From an uncultured Faecalibacterium sp. (GTDB lineage Bacteria; Bacillota; Clostridia; Oscillospirales; Ruminococcaceae), in NCBI GenBank assembly GCA_934548045.1, contig CAKTEM010000003.1, positions 62,001 through 126,000 of the forward strand: a DNA stretch of 64,000 nt, read 5' to 3'. The position numbers were made by a program, and so were the translations under genes. The notes beneath the pieces are model-generated. The model had not been told where the DNA came from and ran no database searches. It worked only from the letters and a program-made list of their open reading frames with translations. Positions 41,936 to 50,721 of the stretch are shown in pieces (the stretch's first letter is position 1; the number at the start of each line of letters is the position of its first letter).

Positions 41936-43465
41936 GTGCGGTGGAGGATGACCTTAAAAGAACGGATGATGCTGTGTCTGACAGCGTTTTTTCTGGCACT
42001 CATCGCACAGATCTGCCTGAGCTTTTACCAGTCTGGCACCGTTTTACGGGAGCTGGACGACCAGATGGGCAATTTCAACGCCATCAGCCGATTTCAGAAT
42101 GGTGTGGAGCGGAGCCTGAACGCTCTGGACAACTACCGCTGGGAGTACGGCGACTCGGACGAGCTGCTGGAAGAGCTGCAAGGGTCGTTCTCCACCATGA
42201 ATGCGTGGCTCTGGCGTATCGAGGACGACCTTGATACCGTCAGTGAGGAGCAGTATCTTCTGTACAATGCTGTCTGCACGACCTTTGACAGTTACACGGC
42301 ACTTGTCAATGATTTGGAAACGGCTGTCCAGGCCGGCGGCGAGATGACGGCGGCGCAGCTCTATTATAACAAGGTATCGCCCTGTGGAAACTATCTGCGT
42401 CAGTACGCCCAGCAATTGCTGAATACGGCCATCTCGGATGCGCAGGAGAATTACACGCAGGTGTCGGAGTTGAGCAACCGGGTCAAGTGGGCGCAGACCG
42501 TCGTAGTTGGTCTGTGTCTGGTGCTGGGCTGTGTCATGGCACTGTCTGTTCTCCGGCTGCTGACACCGGTACAGCAGCTCATCAGCGCGTCGCAAGCCAT
42601 CGCCCGGCGTGAGTTCGATACGCCGGATGTTCCGGTGCCGCATCAGGATGAGATGGGGCAGCTGGCCGAGGCGTTCAACAAGATGAAACACTCGATGGCC
42701 GAGCAGGTGAACACCCTGCGCGAGAAAAACGAAATTGAACGGGAACTGCACCGACAGAAGACGCAGGCCCTCGAGATGCAGAACCGGATGGAGCGCAGCC
42801 GGTTGCAGCAGCTGCGGAGTCAGATCGACCCACACTTTCTGTTCAACACCCTGAACGTCATTTTGCAGACCGCCGGGCAGGAGAAAGCCTACCGGACGCA
42901 GGCTCTGATCACGGCTTTGTCGCACCTGCTGCGCTACAGCCTGATGAGCAACGACGAGCAGGTTCCGCTTTCCCGGGAAGTGCGCATCGTGGACGAGTAT
43001 TATTCCATCTATCACGTCCGCTTCGGGGAGCGCATCCGGATGCTGTGGAAGATATCGGACTCCATTGAGCTGACCGAGACGATGGTGCCGTCCTTTATCT
43101 TGCAGCCCATCGTGGAAAATGCGTTTAAGCACGGTATTTCTCCAAAAGAAGAGGGCGGTGTCGTCCGGATCCGCATCAATCCGCTCCGGGAACAGGGGCT
43201 TTTGTATATCAATGTGTTCGATAACGGTGTTGGCATCGAGCCGGAACAGCTTGGTCAGCTGAAATCTGCGCTCGAGCAGACCGGCGAACGCTGGGAACAT
43301 ATCGGCATTTACAATGTGGCGGCGCGGCTGAGACTGCTGGACAAACGCTGCCGGTTTGAGATCCATTCCCATCCGGGATGGGGAACAGCGGTCAGCCTGT
43401 ATCTGCCGCTGGTGGAGAATTTGGAGGAGGAATTGGACGATGATACGCCTGTTGATCGCGGATGA
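41936..43465 (+). CDS. YesM-type sensor histidine kinase
   Basis: Encodes about 509 residues. A first membrane helix (about 11-29), an extracytoplasmic helical sensor (about 30-178) and a second helix (about 180-202) precede a HAMP domain (TPVQQLISASQAIARREFDT). The phospho-acceptor His300 lies in QIDPHFLFNTLN, and the ATPase part has FDNGVGIEPEQL. GTG 41936 is chosen because AGAGGAGG ends 7 bases before it; ATG 41930 is too close to that site. It overlaps the response regulator by 26 bases. Confidence 0.92.
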   Translation: MRWRMTLKERMMLCLTAFFLALIAQICLSFYQSGTVLRELDDQMGNFNAISRFQNGVERSLNALDNYRWEYGDSDELLEELQGSFSTMNAWLWRIEDDLDTVSEEQYLLYNAVCTTFDSYTALVNDLETAVQAGGEMTAAQLYYNKVSPCGNYLRQYAQQLLNTAISDAQENYTQVSELSNRVKWAQTVVVGLCLVLGCVMALSVLRLLTPVQQLISASQAIARREFDTPDVPVPHQDEMGQLAEAFNKMKHSMAEQVNTLREKNEIERELHRQKTQALEMQNRMERSRLQQLRSQIDPHFLFNTLNVILQTAGQEKAYRTQALITALSHLLRYSLMSNDEQVPLSREVRIVDEYYSIYHVRFGERIRMLWKISDSIELTETMVPSFILQPIVENAFKHGISPKEEGGVVRIRINPLREQGLLYINVFDNGVGIEPEQLGQLKSALEQTGERWEHIGIYNVAARLRLLDKRCRFEIHSHPGWGTAVSLYLPLVENLEEELDDDTPVDRG

Positions 43466-44261
43466 CGAAAAGCTGGAACGGGAAGCTCTGGCAGATATGG
43501 TGAGCCACCGATTCGAGCATGAAGTCGTGATGGAGTTTGCCGAAAACGGCCGGAAAGCCGCCGATACCGCCGTCCTCTGGGGCGCGGAGCTGATCCTGAT
43601 GGACATCGAGATGCCGGGCATGAGCGGTTTGGATGCGGCCCGGGCAGTACTGGCCCAGCGGCCCAGCTGCCGGGTGATTTTTGTCACGGCATACAGTCTG
43701 TTCCAGTATGCACACGAGGCGGTGCATCTGGGAGCCTGCGACTATCTGCTCAAGCCGGTCGACCCGGACGAGCTGGAAGCATCCATCCGGCGCGCAATGC
43801 GTCAGATCGAGACGGAACGGAAGCTTGCGGCACTGGCACCCGTCCAGCCCGAACCCACCGAAGAGCCGGAGCGGGCCGCCGAGGTGGAGGATGGCGAAAA
43901 CAACCAGACCGCCCTTGTGATGGCGCATGTCCGGCGGTATCTGGAAGATAACTATATGTTCGACCTCTCGCTGGACAGCGTGGGCGAGATTTTGCACATG
44001 AGCCCGGCCTACCTGTCGGCACAGTTCAAAAAATACCAGAAGATGAACTTCCTCGACTGCCTGACCGAACTGCGCATCAATGCCGCAAAAGAGCTGCTGG
44101 CCGACCCCTTCCGCTCGTCGGCAGAGGTAGCCTCGATGGTGGGCTATGAGGATGCAAGTTATTTCGCCCGGGCGTTCAAAAAACGGACGGGCATGACGCC
44201 GACCCAGTACCGCCGCCGGATCAAAACATCCCAGACCTCCCACCCGGAGGCCGTCTTATGA
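43440..44261 (+). CDS. AraC-type response regulator (YesN-like)
   Basis: Encodes 273 residues. The receiver has acidic DDE near 8, phospho-acceptor Asp55 (LILMDIEMPG) and the conserved Lys in DYLLKPVDPDEL. After a linker, two AraC helix-turn-helix motifs follow at about 170-265 (LSLDSVGEILHMSPAYLSAQ; SSAEVASMVGYEDASYFARA). It is cognate to the kinase it overlaps, and its stop overlaps the DctP gene start by 4 bases. The TRAP operon just downstream (45496 on) is the probable target. Confidence 0.94.
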   Translation: MIRLLIADDEKLEREALADMVSHRFEHEVVMEFAENGRKAADTAVLWGAELILMDIEMPGMSGLDAARAVLAQRPSCRVIFVTAYSLFQYAHEAVHLGACDYLLKPVDPDELEASIRRAMRQIETERKLAALAPVQPEPTEEPERAAEVEDGENNQTALVMAHVRRYLEDNYMFDLSLDSVGEILHMSPAYLSAQFKKYQKMNFLDCLTELRINAAKELLADPFRSSAEVASMVGYEDASYFARAFKKRTGMTPTQYRRRIKTSQTSHPEAVL

Positions 44262-45274
44262 TAGCCCGTCGAGAATTGCTGTCAGCGGCGGCAGTTATGG
44301 CACTGATGAGCGTGACGGGCTGCTCTTTTCCACGGAAGAACGATAATACAGTGGAAAACAAGCCGGAACTGATTTTGCGCTACGCCGAAAACCAGCCCGA
44401 GGACTACCCGACGACGCAGGCTGCGCTGGTGTTTGCGCAAAAAGTAGAGGAAAAGACGAACGGTCGGGTCAAAATCGCGGTGTACAGCGGCGGAGAGCTG
44501 GGCGCGGAACAGAGCGTCATCCAGCAGATGCAGTTCGGCGGCATCGACTTCTCCCGTGTGTCGCTTAGCCAGCTGGCCGAATACATGCCGTCGCTGAGCG
44601 TTTTGCAGCTGCCGTTCCTGTATCAGGACGCCGCGCAGATGTGGCGTGTGCTGGATGGTGCAGTCGGCGATGAATTTCTAGCGTCGCTGGATACCGTCGA
44701 CCTGACCGGGCTTTCGTGGTTTGATGCCGGTGTCCGCAGCTTTTATACCCGGGAAAAAGTCTCGAGTCTGGCCGAGCTTCAGGGGCTGACCCTCCGGGTG
44801 CAGGAGTCGGACATGATGAGCGAGATGGTGAAAGATCTGGGCGCAGACCCGGTGCAGGTGGTGTACAGTCAGGTCTATGCCGCCCTCCATAATGGGGAAA
44901 TCGACGGTGCAGAGAACAACTGGCCGAGTTATGAGGCGATGGGCCACTACGAAGTCGCGCCCTATTTCCTGAAAGATGAACACACCCGTGTGCCGGAAAT
45001 TCTGCTGGCAAGCGTATCGGCGATGGAAAAGCTGGCAAAGATGGATTCGTCCTTCCCGGGCATCATCCGGAGCTGTGCCAGAGAGTCTGCCCTGCTTGAG
45101 CGCACCCTCTGGGCGGCACGGGAACAGGAATCTGAGCAGAACATGCTGGAAAAGGGCATCACGGTGACGGAGCTTTCCCCGGAGGAAAAGCAAAAGTTCA
45201 AAGATGCGGTCCAACCCCTGTACGAAATGTTTGAGGAACAGAAAAAGTTAATAGAAAGGATCCAGATGACGTAG
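44258..45274 (+). CDS. DctP-like binding lipoprotein coupled to the two-component system
   Basis: Encodes 338 residues. MIARRELLSAAAVMALMSVT leads to lipobox VTGC (Cys22). The mature part is a TRAP solute-binding fold (PTTQAALVFAQKVEEKTNGR, VKIAVYSGGELGAEQSVIQQ; YAALHNGEIDGAENNWPSYE, the ligand region). It is translationally coupled to the response regulator (ATGA) and separated by 220 bases from a second complete dctPQM set. It may be a sensory binding protein that presents ligand to the kinase rather than, or as well as, a transport subunit. Confidence 0.9.
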   Translation: MIARRELLSAAAVMALMSVTGCSFPRKNDNTVENKPELILRYAENQPEDYPTTQAALVFAQKVEEKTNGRVKIAVYSGGELGAEQSVIQQMQFGGIDFSRVSLSQLAEYMPSLSVLQLPFLYQDAAQMWRVLDGAVGDEFLASLDTVDLTGLSWFDAGVRSFYTREKVSSLAELQGLTLRVQESDMMSEMVKDLGADPVQVVYSQVYAALHNGEIDGAENNWPSYEAMGHYEVAPYFLKDEHTRVPEILLASVSAMEKLAKMDSSFPGIIRSCARESALLERTLWAAREQESEQNMLEKGITVTELSPEEKQKFKDAVQPLYEMFEEQKKLIERIQMT

Positions 45275-45495
45275 CTTGTATACCAGTTATTGTGCGAGCT
45301 GTCCAAATAAAAGAATGATTCCTTGACAGGATGCACAAAAGAGATGTTCATATTTTTTCAAAAAACAGGACATTTTTCAGAACCCCTTGTTTTGGCTTAG
45401 AAAATTTGCTAAAGTATGAACAACAAATGAATGTCAGCGCGCCACCTGTGCAATGGCGGCTGACATGGAGAAGAGATTTTAGGAGGACAATCGTT

Positions 45496-46575
45496 ATGAA
45501 AAAGATCACTCGTCGCAGCTTCCTCGCTGCAGCTGGCGTTTCCGCCGCTGCTCTGGCACTGACCGCCTGCGGTGGCTCCAGCAGCTCTAAGGCTGCTTCT
45601 ACTGCAACCTCTACCGCAGCTCCTGCTGGTGATGCAGGTGCAGCTGCAAGCGATCCGAAGGTGACTCTGGTCTACGCCGAGGTCAACCCTCTGGATACCA
45701 TCGTCGGCCAGACCGCTACCCACTTCAAGGAGAAGGTCGAGGAGCTGACTGGCGGTTCCGTCGTCATCGACGTTCAGGCTTCCGGTGTTCTGGGTTCTGA
45801 GAACGACGTTCTGGATGCGATCCTGGGCGGTTCTACCTCCATCGACATGAGCCGTATCTCCGCTTTCGCACTGACCAGCTACGGCTGCAACAAGTCCAAG
45901 CTGCTGTCCATCCCCTTCACCTTTGAGAACCGCGCTCACTTCTGGAACTTCGCAAACAGCGATCTGGCTCCTGAGTTCCTGAACGAGCCCCAAGATCTGG
46001 GTCTGCCCGTTCGTGGTATCTTCTACGGCGAAGAAGGCTTCCGTCACTTCTTCACGGTCAACCCCGTTGCTACCATCGCTGACTTCAAGGGCCTGAAGCT
46101 GCGCGTGTCCAACGACCCCGTCATGAATGGCATGGTCGAGGGTCTGGGCGCAAACCCGACCGTCGTTTCCTTCGGTGAGCTGTACAGCGCACTGCAGACC
46201 GGCGTTGTCGATGGTGCAGAGCAGCCCATCGCAAACTACAAGTCCAACGCATTCCCCGAAGTTGCAAACAACCTGATCCTCGATGGCCACACTCTGGGCG
46301 CAATTCAGGCTGTTATCACCGATAGCGCATGGGGCAAGCTGACCGAGAACCAGCAGGCTGCTATCATGGAGGCTGGTGCTGATACGCAGGCCTTCAACGC
46401 TGACCTGTCCGAGACCGAGGAGAACAAGGTTCTGGATGACCTGAAGGCTTCCGGCTGCAACGTTGTCGATGTCGACGACAAGGCACCTTGGCAGGAGGCT
46501 TGCGCTAAGGTCATCAGCGAGAACACCTCCGATCAGGCTGAGCTGTACCAGAAGCTGCTGGACATGAAGGGCTAA
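45496..46575 (+). CDS. dctP: TRAP transporter solute-binding lipoprotein DctP
   Basis: Encodes 359 residues. MKKITRRSFLAAAGVSAAAL then lipobox LTAC (Cys24) and an Ala/Ser/Thr-rich linker. The DctP fold shows in HFKEKVEELTGGSVVIDVQA, FKGLKLRVSNDPVMNGMVEG (Arg that pairs with carboxylate ligands) and LYSALQTGVVDGAEQPIANY. The Arg suggests an organic-acid ligand such as a C4-dicarboxylate or a uronate. Codons are highly optimised. TTTTAGGAGGAC precedes the ATG. The leader (45275-45495) carries a GTCAGC/GCTGAC hairpin at 45434-45465. Confidence 0.94.
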   Translation: MKKITRRSFLAAAGVSAAALALTACGGSSSSKAASTATSTAAPAGDAGAAASDPKVTLVYAEVNPLDTIVGQTATHFKEKVEELTGGSVVIDVQASGVLGSENDVLDAILGGSTSIDMSRISAFALTSYGCNKSKLLSIPFTFENRAHFWNFANSDLAPEFLNEPQDLGLPVRGIFYGEEGFRHFFTVNPVATIADFKGLKLRVSNDPVMNGMVEGLGANPTVVSFGELYSALQTGVVDGAEQPIANYKSNAFPEVANNLILDGHTLGAIQAVITDSAWGKLTENQQAAIMEAGADTQAFNADLSETEENKVLDDLKASGCNVVDVDDKAPWQEACAKVISENTSDQAELYQKLLDMKG

Positions 46576-46607
46576 GCTCTGACATCCTGCTTACTTAAGT
46601 CGCTTTT

Positions 46608-46654
46608 GCCCGGCGGACGCGACGGGGTGTTCCCGCCGGTTCGCCGGGCTTTTT
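46608..46654 (+). terminator. Attenuating hairpin between dctP and dctQ
   Basis: GCCCGGCG (46608-46615) pairs exactly with CGCCGGGC (46642-46649), followed by TTTTT. Being inside the operon it should reduce, not stop, permease expression. Confidence 0.82.
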
Positions 46655-46670
46655 AGTTGGAGGAATGAAT

Positions 46671-47192
46671 ATGCCGAAAATCTTTACCACGTTGGATAAG
46701 ATTAAACCGGCGTACGACATCACCTACAAAGTGGTTCTGTTCATCTGCAAGATCCTGCTGATCGCGGATATTGCTATTACCACGATGTCGGTCGTTGGCC
46801 GCTACGTCCCGTTTATCCCGGACCCTGCATGGTCGGAAGAGGTCGTCCTGACCTGCATGAGCTACATGGCAGTTCTGAGTGCCGCTCTGGCGATCCGCCG
46901 CGGCGCACATATCCGTATGACTGCATTTGATGTCTATCTGCCCAAGATCGCCATTAAAATTCTGGACATCCTGGCAGACGTCGCTGTCTGCGCACTGGGC
47001 ATCATCATGCTGGTCGTTGGCTGGAATTACGCTACTACGCTGGGCGGCCGCGGCTTCTATGTCTCGATGCCTTGGCTGTCTCGTTTCTGGATGTACTTCC
47101 CGGTGCCGCTGGCCGGTGTCGCGATGATCATCTTCGAGATCGAAGCACTCTACAACCATATCAAGAGCTTTTTTGTAAAGGAGGAAGTGTAA
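46671..47192 (+). CDS. dctQ: TRAP transporter small permease DctQ
   Basis: Encodes 173 residues with four membrane helices (VVLFICKILLIADIAITTMS; the conserved WSEEVVLTCMSYMAVLSAAL; ILADVAVCALGIIMLVVGW). ATG 46671 is preferred over ATG 46665 because GGAGG ends only 1 base before the latter. It is followed 1 base later by dctM. Confidence 0.93.
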   Translation: MPKIFTTLDKIKPAYDITYKVVLFICKILLIADIAITTMSVVGRYVPFIPDPAWSEEVVLTCMSYMAVLSAALAIRRGAHIRMTAFDVYLPKIAIKILDILADVAVCALGIIMLVVGWNYATTLGGRGFYVSMPWLSRFWMYFPVPLAGVAMIIFEIEALYNHIKSFFVKEEV

Positions 47193-47193
47193 T

Positions 47194-48534
47194 ATGACAG
47201 TTCAGACACTGGCTATCATTGTCCTTCTTGTCAGCTTTTTTGTAATGATCTTCCTGCGTTTCCCCATCGCATACGCAGTTGGTTTGTCCAGCGTGTTCTG
47301 CCTGTTGGTGCAGGGCCAGAACCTTTCCGATGTCTGCCGCCTGATGGTCAAGGGCATCTCTTCGTTCAGTCTGATGGCGGTTCCGTTCTTCATCACCATG
47401 GGCGTCCTGATGGGCTCCGGTGGTATTTCGGAAAAGCTGATCGCGCTGGCTGACGCCTGCGTCGGCTGGATGCGCGGCGGCATGGCAATGGTCAACATCG
47501 TTGCTTCCTACTTCTTCGGCGGCATTTCCGGTTCTGCATCCGCAGATACCGCTTCCATCGGTTCCATCATGATCCCCATGATGGTCGATCAGGGCTATGA
47601 CGCTGACTTCTCCACCGCTGTTACCATCACCTCCTCCTGCGAAGGCCTGCTGGTTCCTCCGAGCCACAACATGGTCATCTACGCAACCACCGCTGGCGGC
47701 ATCAGCGTCGGCAGCCTGTTCCTCGCTGGTTACCTCCCCGGCGCACTGCTGGCCATCGTCCTGATGGTCGGTTCCTACATCATCTCGGTGAAGGAAAATT
47801 ACCCCAAGGGCTCTCCGTTCAGCATCAAGGGCTTCATCAAGCAGCTGGGTACTTCCATCTGGGCTCTGGCAGCTGTCATCATCGTTGTCGTCGGCGTTGT
47901 CGGCGGTGCGTTCACGGCTACCGAGTCCGCTGCTATCGCAGTTATCTACTCTCTGCTGGTTTCCGTCTTCATTTACAAGGGCCTTGACTGGAAGGGCGTC
48001 TGGCACGCTCTGGACGAGTGCGTCAACACCCTGTCCATCGTCCTGATCCTGATCGCTACCTCTGCAGTCTTCGGCAACTGCCTGACCATGCTGCACGTTC
48101 CGGATCTGGCTGCAAACGCGATCACCAGCATCACCGATAACCCCTACATCATCGCTCTGCTGATCGACCTCATCATTCTGGTTCTGGGCTGCATCATGGA
48201 TATGGCTCCCATCATCCTGATCGCTACCCCGATCCTGCTGCCCATCGCAACCTCTATCGGCATCGACCCCATCCAGTTCGGTATCATCGTGGTCCTGAAC
48301 TGTGGTATCGGCCTGCTGACTCCTCCTGTCGGCGCAGTTCTGTTCATCGGCTCTGCCGTTGCAAAACGCCCGATGGAGAAGGTCGTCAAGGCGACCCTGC
48401 CGTTCTATCTGTGCATGTTCATCGCACTGCTGCTCCTGACCTTCGTGCCGGACATCAGTCTGGCGATCCCAAAGCTCCTCGGCGGCTATATCAGCCCCAT
48501 CGCAAATCCGCTGGGCCCGGTGTTCATCCACTAA
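47194..48534 (+). CDS. dctM: TRAP transporter large permease DctM
   Basis: Encodes 446 residues with about 12 membrane helices. The family blocks GGISGSASADTASIGSIMIP and VPPSHNMVIYA (about 150-165) and LTPPVGAVLFIGSAVA (about 385) line the sodium and substrate path. It moves the DctP-bound solute with Na+. AAAGGAGGAAGTGTA precedes the ATG. It is the last gene of the operon; a terminator follows at 48584. Confidence 0.95.
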   Translation: MTVQTLAIIVLLVSFFVMIFLRFPIAYAVGLSSVFCLLVQGQNLSDVCRLMVKGISSFSLMAVPFFITMGVLMGSGGISEKLIALADACVGWMRGGMAMVNIVASYFFGGISGSASADTASIGSIMIPMMVDQGYDADFSTAVTITSSCEGLLVPPSHNMVIYATTAGGISVGSLFLAGYLPGALLAIVLMVGSYIISVKENYPKGSPFSIKGFIKQLGTSIWALAAVIIVVVGVVGGAFTATESAAIAVIYSLLVSVFIYKGLDWKGVWHALDECVNTLSIVLILIATSAVFGNCLTMLHVPDLAANAITSITDNPYIIALLIDLIILVLGCIMDMAPIILIATPILLPIATSIGIDPIQFGIIVVLNCGIGLLTPPVGAVLFIGSAVAKRPMEKVVKATLPFYLCMFIALLLLTFVPDISLAIPKLLGGYISPIANPLGPVFIH

Positions 48535-48583
48535 AAATCTGCTATGCTCATCCTTCTTCTCCAAATTAGGATTTGAAACACAG

Positions 48584-48621
48584 GAAAACCGTCGTACTCG
48601 TTCTGAGTGCGGCGGTTTTTC
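48584..48621 (+). terminator. Terminator of the TRAP operon
   Basis: GAAAACCG and GTACTC pair with GAGTGC and CGGTTTTTC around a short loop, followed by a T run, 50 bases after dctM. Confidence 0.8.
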
Positions 48622-48690
48622 TGCGTTGATGCTTGTTTTTGGGGCCGAATTGTGATATCCTAGGTGGCACTGTAAGGGGGGCGAGACGTG

Positions 48691-49869
48691 ATGAAAGAGC
48701 CGAAAACGAAAAAATCCGGAACGACTTGGCTGGCAAGCATCCTGATGGTTCTGCTGTGGGGCGCGGTCGGTGGACTGCTGGGCTTCGCGATGGCGAAAAT
48801 GGCAGATGAATCCGGTGTATCACTGGGCAGGACGCTGCCGCAGATTTTTGTCTGGCTGGCCGTTACCCTCGTCGGCATCTATGCGCAGATTATTCTGCAT
48901 GAGGGTGGACATCTGGTCTGCGGTCTGCTGACCGGATACAAATTCGTCTCGTTCCGTATTGGCAGCTGGATGTGGCAGAAGGAAAACGGCAAAATCCGTC
49001 TGCGCCGCTTCTCTCTGGCCGGAACCGACGGCCAGTGCCTGCTGGAGCCGCCGGAACTGAAAGACGGGAAGATGCCCTACCTCCTCTACAATCTGGGTGG
49101 GCCGCTGGCGAATCTGCTGACGGCGATTCTCAGCGCACTGCTGGGCGTTGTCTTCCGGGAAAACGCGCCGGTGCAGCTGTTTTTTGTGATACAGGCCTTG
49201 GTTGGCTTGCTTTACGCGGTTCTGAACGGAGTACCGATGGATGTGGGTGAGGTCTGCAACGACGGCAAAAACGCCCTCTCGATGAGCAAAGACCTGGCTG
49301 CGGTCCGTTCGCTCTGGGTGCAGCTGAGCCTTAACGCAGAGCAGACAAGGGGCGTCCGGCTGAAGGATATGCCGGAGGAATGGTTCACGATGCCGACGGA
49401 TGAGCAGCTCCAGAACGGCATGACGGCAGTGCTGGCTGTCCTGCATGAGAACCGCCTGATGGACGAACACCGTTTCGGCGAAGCGGCAGAGCTGATGGAT
49501 GAGCTGAACGCGAAGCAGACTGCCATTATGACCCTTCATAAAAATCTGTTCCTCTGCGACCGGCTGTATTGCGCGCTGGTGCTGGGCGAGGACGCCGAGC
49601 CGTATCTGACCCGGTGGAACGAAAAGCCAATGCAGGCGTTCCGCAAGCAGATGAAAGATTACCTGTCCATGATGGCGACGGAATACACGGTCGCTCTGCT
49701 GGCAGAAAAAGACCGCCTCAAGGCCGAGGCGGTCCGACTGCGTTTTGAAAAACGATGTGAGACCTATCCCTATTCGGGTGAAGTTGTGTCCACAAAAGAG
49801 CTGATGTCGATCGCCTTGGGATTTCGCCATGAACTCCCAGACAGAGGTAACTTGGAGGACATCAATTGA
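48691..49869 (+). CDS. M50-family membrane metalloprotease
   Basis: Encodes 392 residues. Membrane helices lie at about 12-35 and 52-72; the zinc motif HEGGH (His70, Glu71, His74) sits at the end of the second. The second conserved motif NLGGPLANLLTAI (about 131-143) places the third ligand region. A 200-residue cytoplasmic helical domain follows. Site-2-type proteases cleave membrane-bound regulators. ATG 48691 follows AAGGGGGGCGAGACGTG. Its last 100 bases overlap the convergent PfkB-like gene. Confidence 0.88.
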   Translation: MKEPKTKKSGTTWLASILMVLLWGAVGGLLGFAMAKMADESGVSLGRTLPQIFVWLAVTLVGIYAQIILHEGGHLVCGLLTGYKFVSFRIGSWMWQKENGKIRLRRFSLAGTDGQCLLEPPELKDGKMPYLLYNLGGPLANLLTAILSALLGVVFRENAPVQLFFVIQALVGLLYAVLNGVPMDVGEVCNDGKNALSMSKDLAAVRSLWVQLSLNAEQTRGVRLKDMPEEWFTMPTDEQLQNGMTAVLAVLHENRLMDEHRFGEAAELMDELNAKQTAIMTLHKNLFLCDRLYCALVLGEDAEPYLTRWNEKPMQAFRKQMKDYLSMMATEYTVALLAEKDRLKAEAVRLRFEKRCETYPYSGEVVSTKELMSIALGFRHELPDRGNLEDIN

Positions 49870-50618
49870 TGCAGGACTTTCGCGCAAACCGTTTCGAGGG
49901 AAAGTGACGCTTCCAACCGCTGAAAATCGTTCCGGGTCACGAGCCATGTTTCCCGGGAACTGACACAGCCGACGAACTGGACATGCCCGGTAAAGAGGGC
50001 AAACAATGCCGTCCGGAGTTCGGGCGAACCGAACAAAAATTCGAGTTCGGTTTCGGTCAAAAAGACGAAATCGGCGAACGGAAGAAAGAGGAAAAAGGTC
50101 TGCCGCAGAAAATCAGCGTCCGGCCAGAGCGAAGGCTCAAGCCGGGGCGCGAAGCTGAGCGGAACACCGGCCTCCCTTGCGGCACGGATGGCTTTCAGGT
50201 GAGTATACCGTGTGGAGCCGTCCAACAGCCCGGTGGTGGAAAAGTGGAGGACGGAAGCATCCTTGAGGAAGGATAAGTCCAGCTCTTCCGGAGGGAAGGA
50301 TAACTCTGCCCCGTGGTAAGCGATGTGTTCGGAGCCGTCATCGAAGAAGACCGGTGTGTGCTGACCGGAAAGAAATCGAATGTGGCTGGTGTCGATGCCG
50401 GTCTGGTCAAGTGCGGCTTTGAGCCGGTGGCCGAAAGAGTCATCACCCAGCTGGGTCAGGAGAACAGAATGTCCGCCAAGCCGTGCGTATGCGGCACAGA
50501 GAGCGGCCGCAGAGCCGTCGGCCTGCGCACGGAACAGCTCCGCCTGCGACAGCGTACCGCTGGCGTCAGCAGGGGAGAGGGTGAGCCAGACGTCACCCAG
50601 ACAATAGAGCGCGGACAT
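49770..50618 (-). CDS. PfkB-like sugar kinase lacking the catalytic C-terminus
   Basis: Encodes 282 residues. The N-terminal two-thirds are PfkB (SALYCLGDVWLTLSP; DGSAAALCAAYARLGGHSVL; QLGDDSFGHRLKAALDQTGI; SFAPRLEPSLWPDADFLRQT). The GAGD catalytic loop, expected near residue 235-245, is absent, and the tail (NDFQRLEASLSLETVCAKVL...) is unlike the family. The reading frame runs antisense into the M50 gene. GGAGGAAATCTGC precedes the ATG. It is either an inactive remnant or a binding-only paralogue. Confidence 0.75.
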   Translation of the reverse strand: MSALYCLGDVWLTLSPADASGTLSQAELFRAQADGSAAALCAAYARLGGHSVLLTQLGDDSFGHRLKAALDQTGIDTSHIRFLSGQHTPVFFDDGSEHIAYHGAELSFPPEELDLSFLKDASVLHFSTTGLLDGSTRYTHLKAIRAAREAGVPLSFAPRLEPSLWPDADFLRQTFFLFLPFADFVFLTETELEFLFGSPELRTALFALFTGHVQFVGCVSSRETWLVTRNDFQRLEASLSLETVCAKVLHQLMSSKLPLSGSSWRNPKAIDISSFVDTTSPE

Positions 50619-50721
50619 GCAGATTTCCTCCTTCCGAACAAACAATGCGTCCAGTATACACCCAAGCGGCGGTTTGCGCAATTGTTGCGACAAACTTCAA
50701 CGAAATCAGAGAGGAACTGGA

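Noticed and set aside
42044..43687. 547-codon minus-strand frame
   Set aside because: Antisense shadow of the YesM-type kinase and its regulator; no ribosome site or domain.
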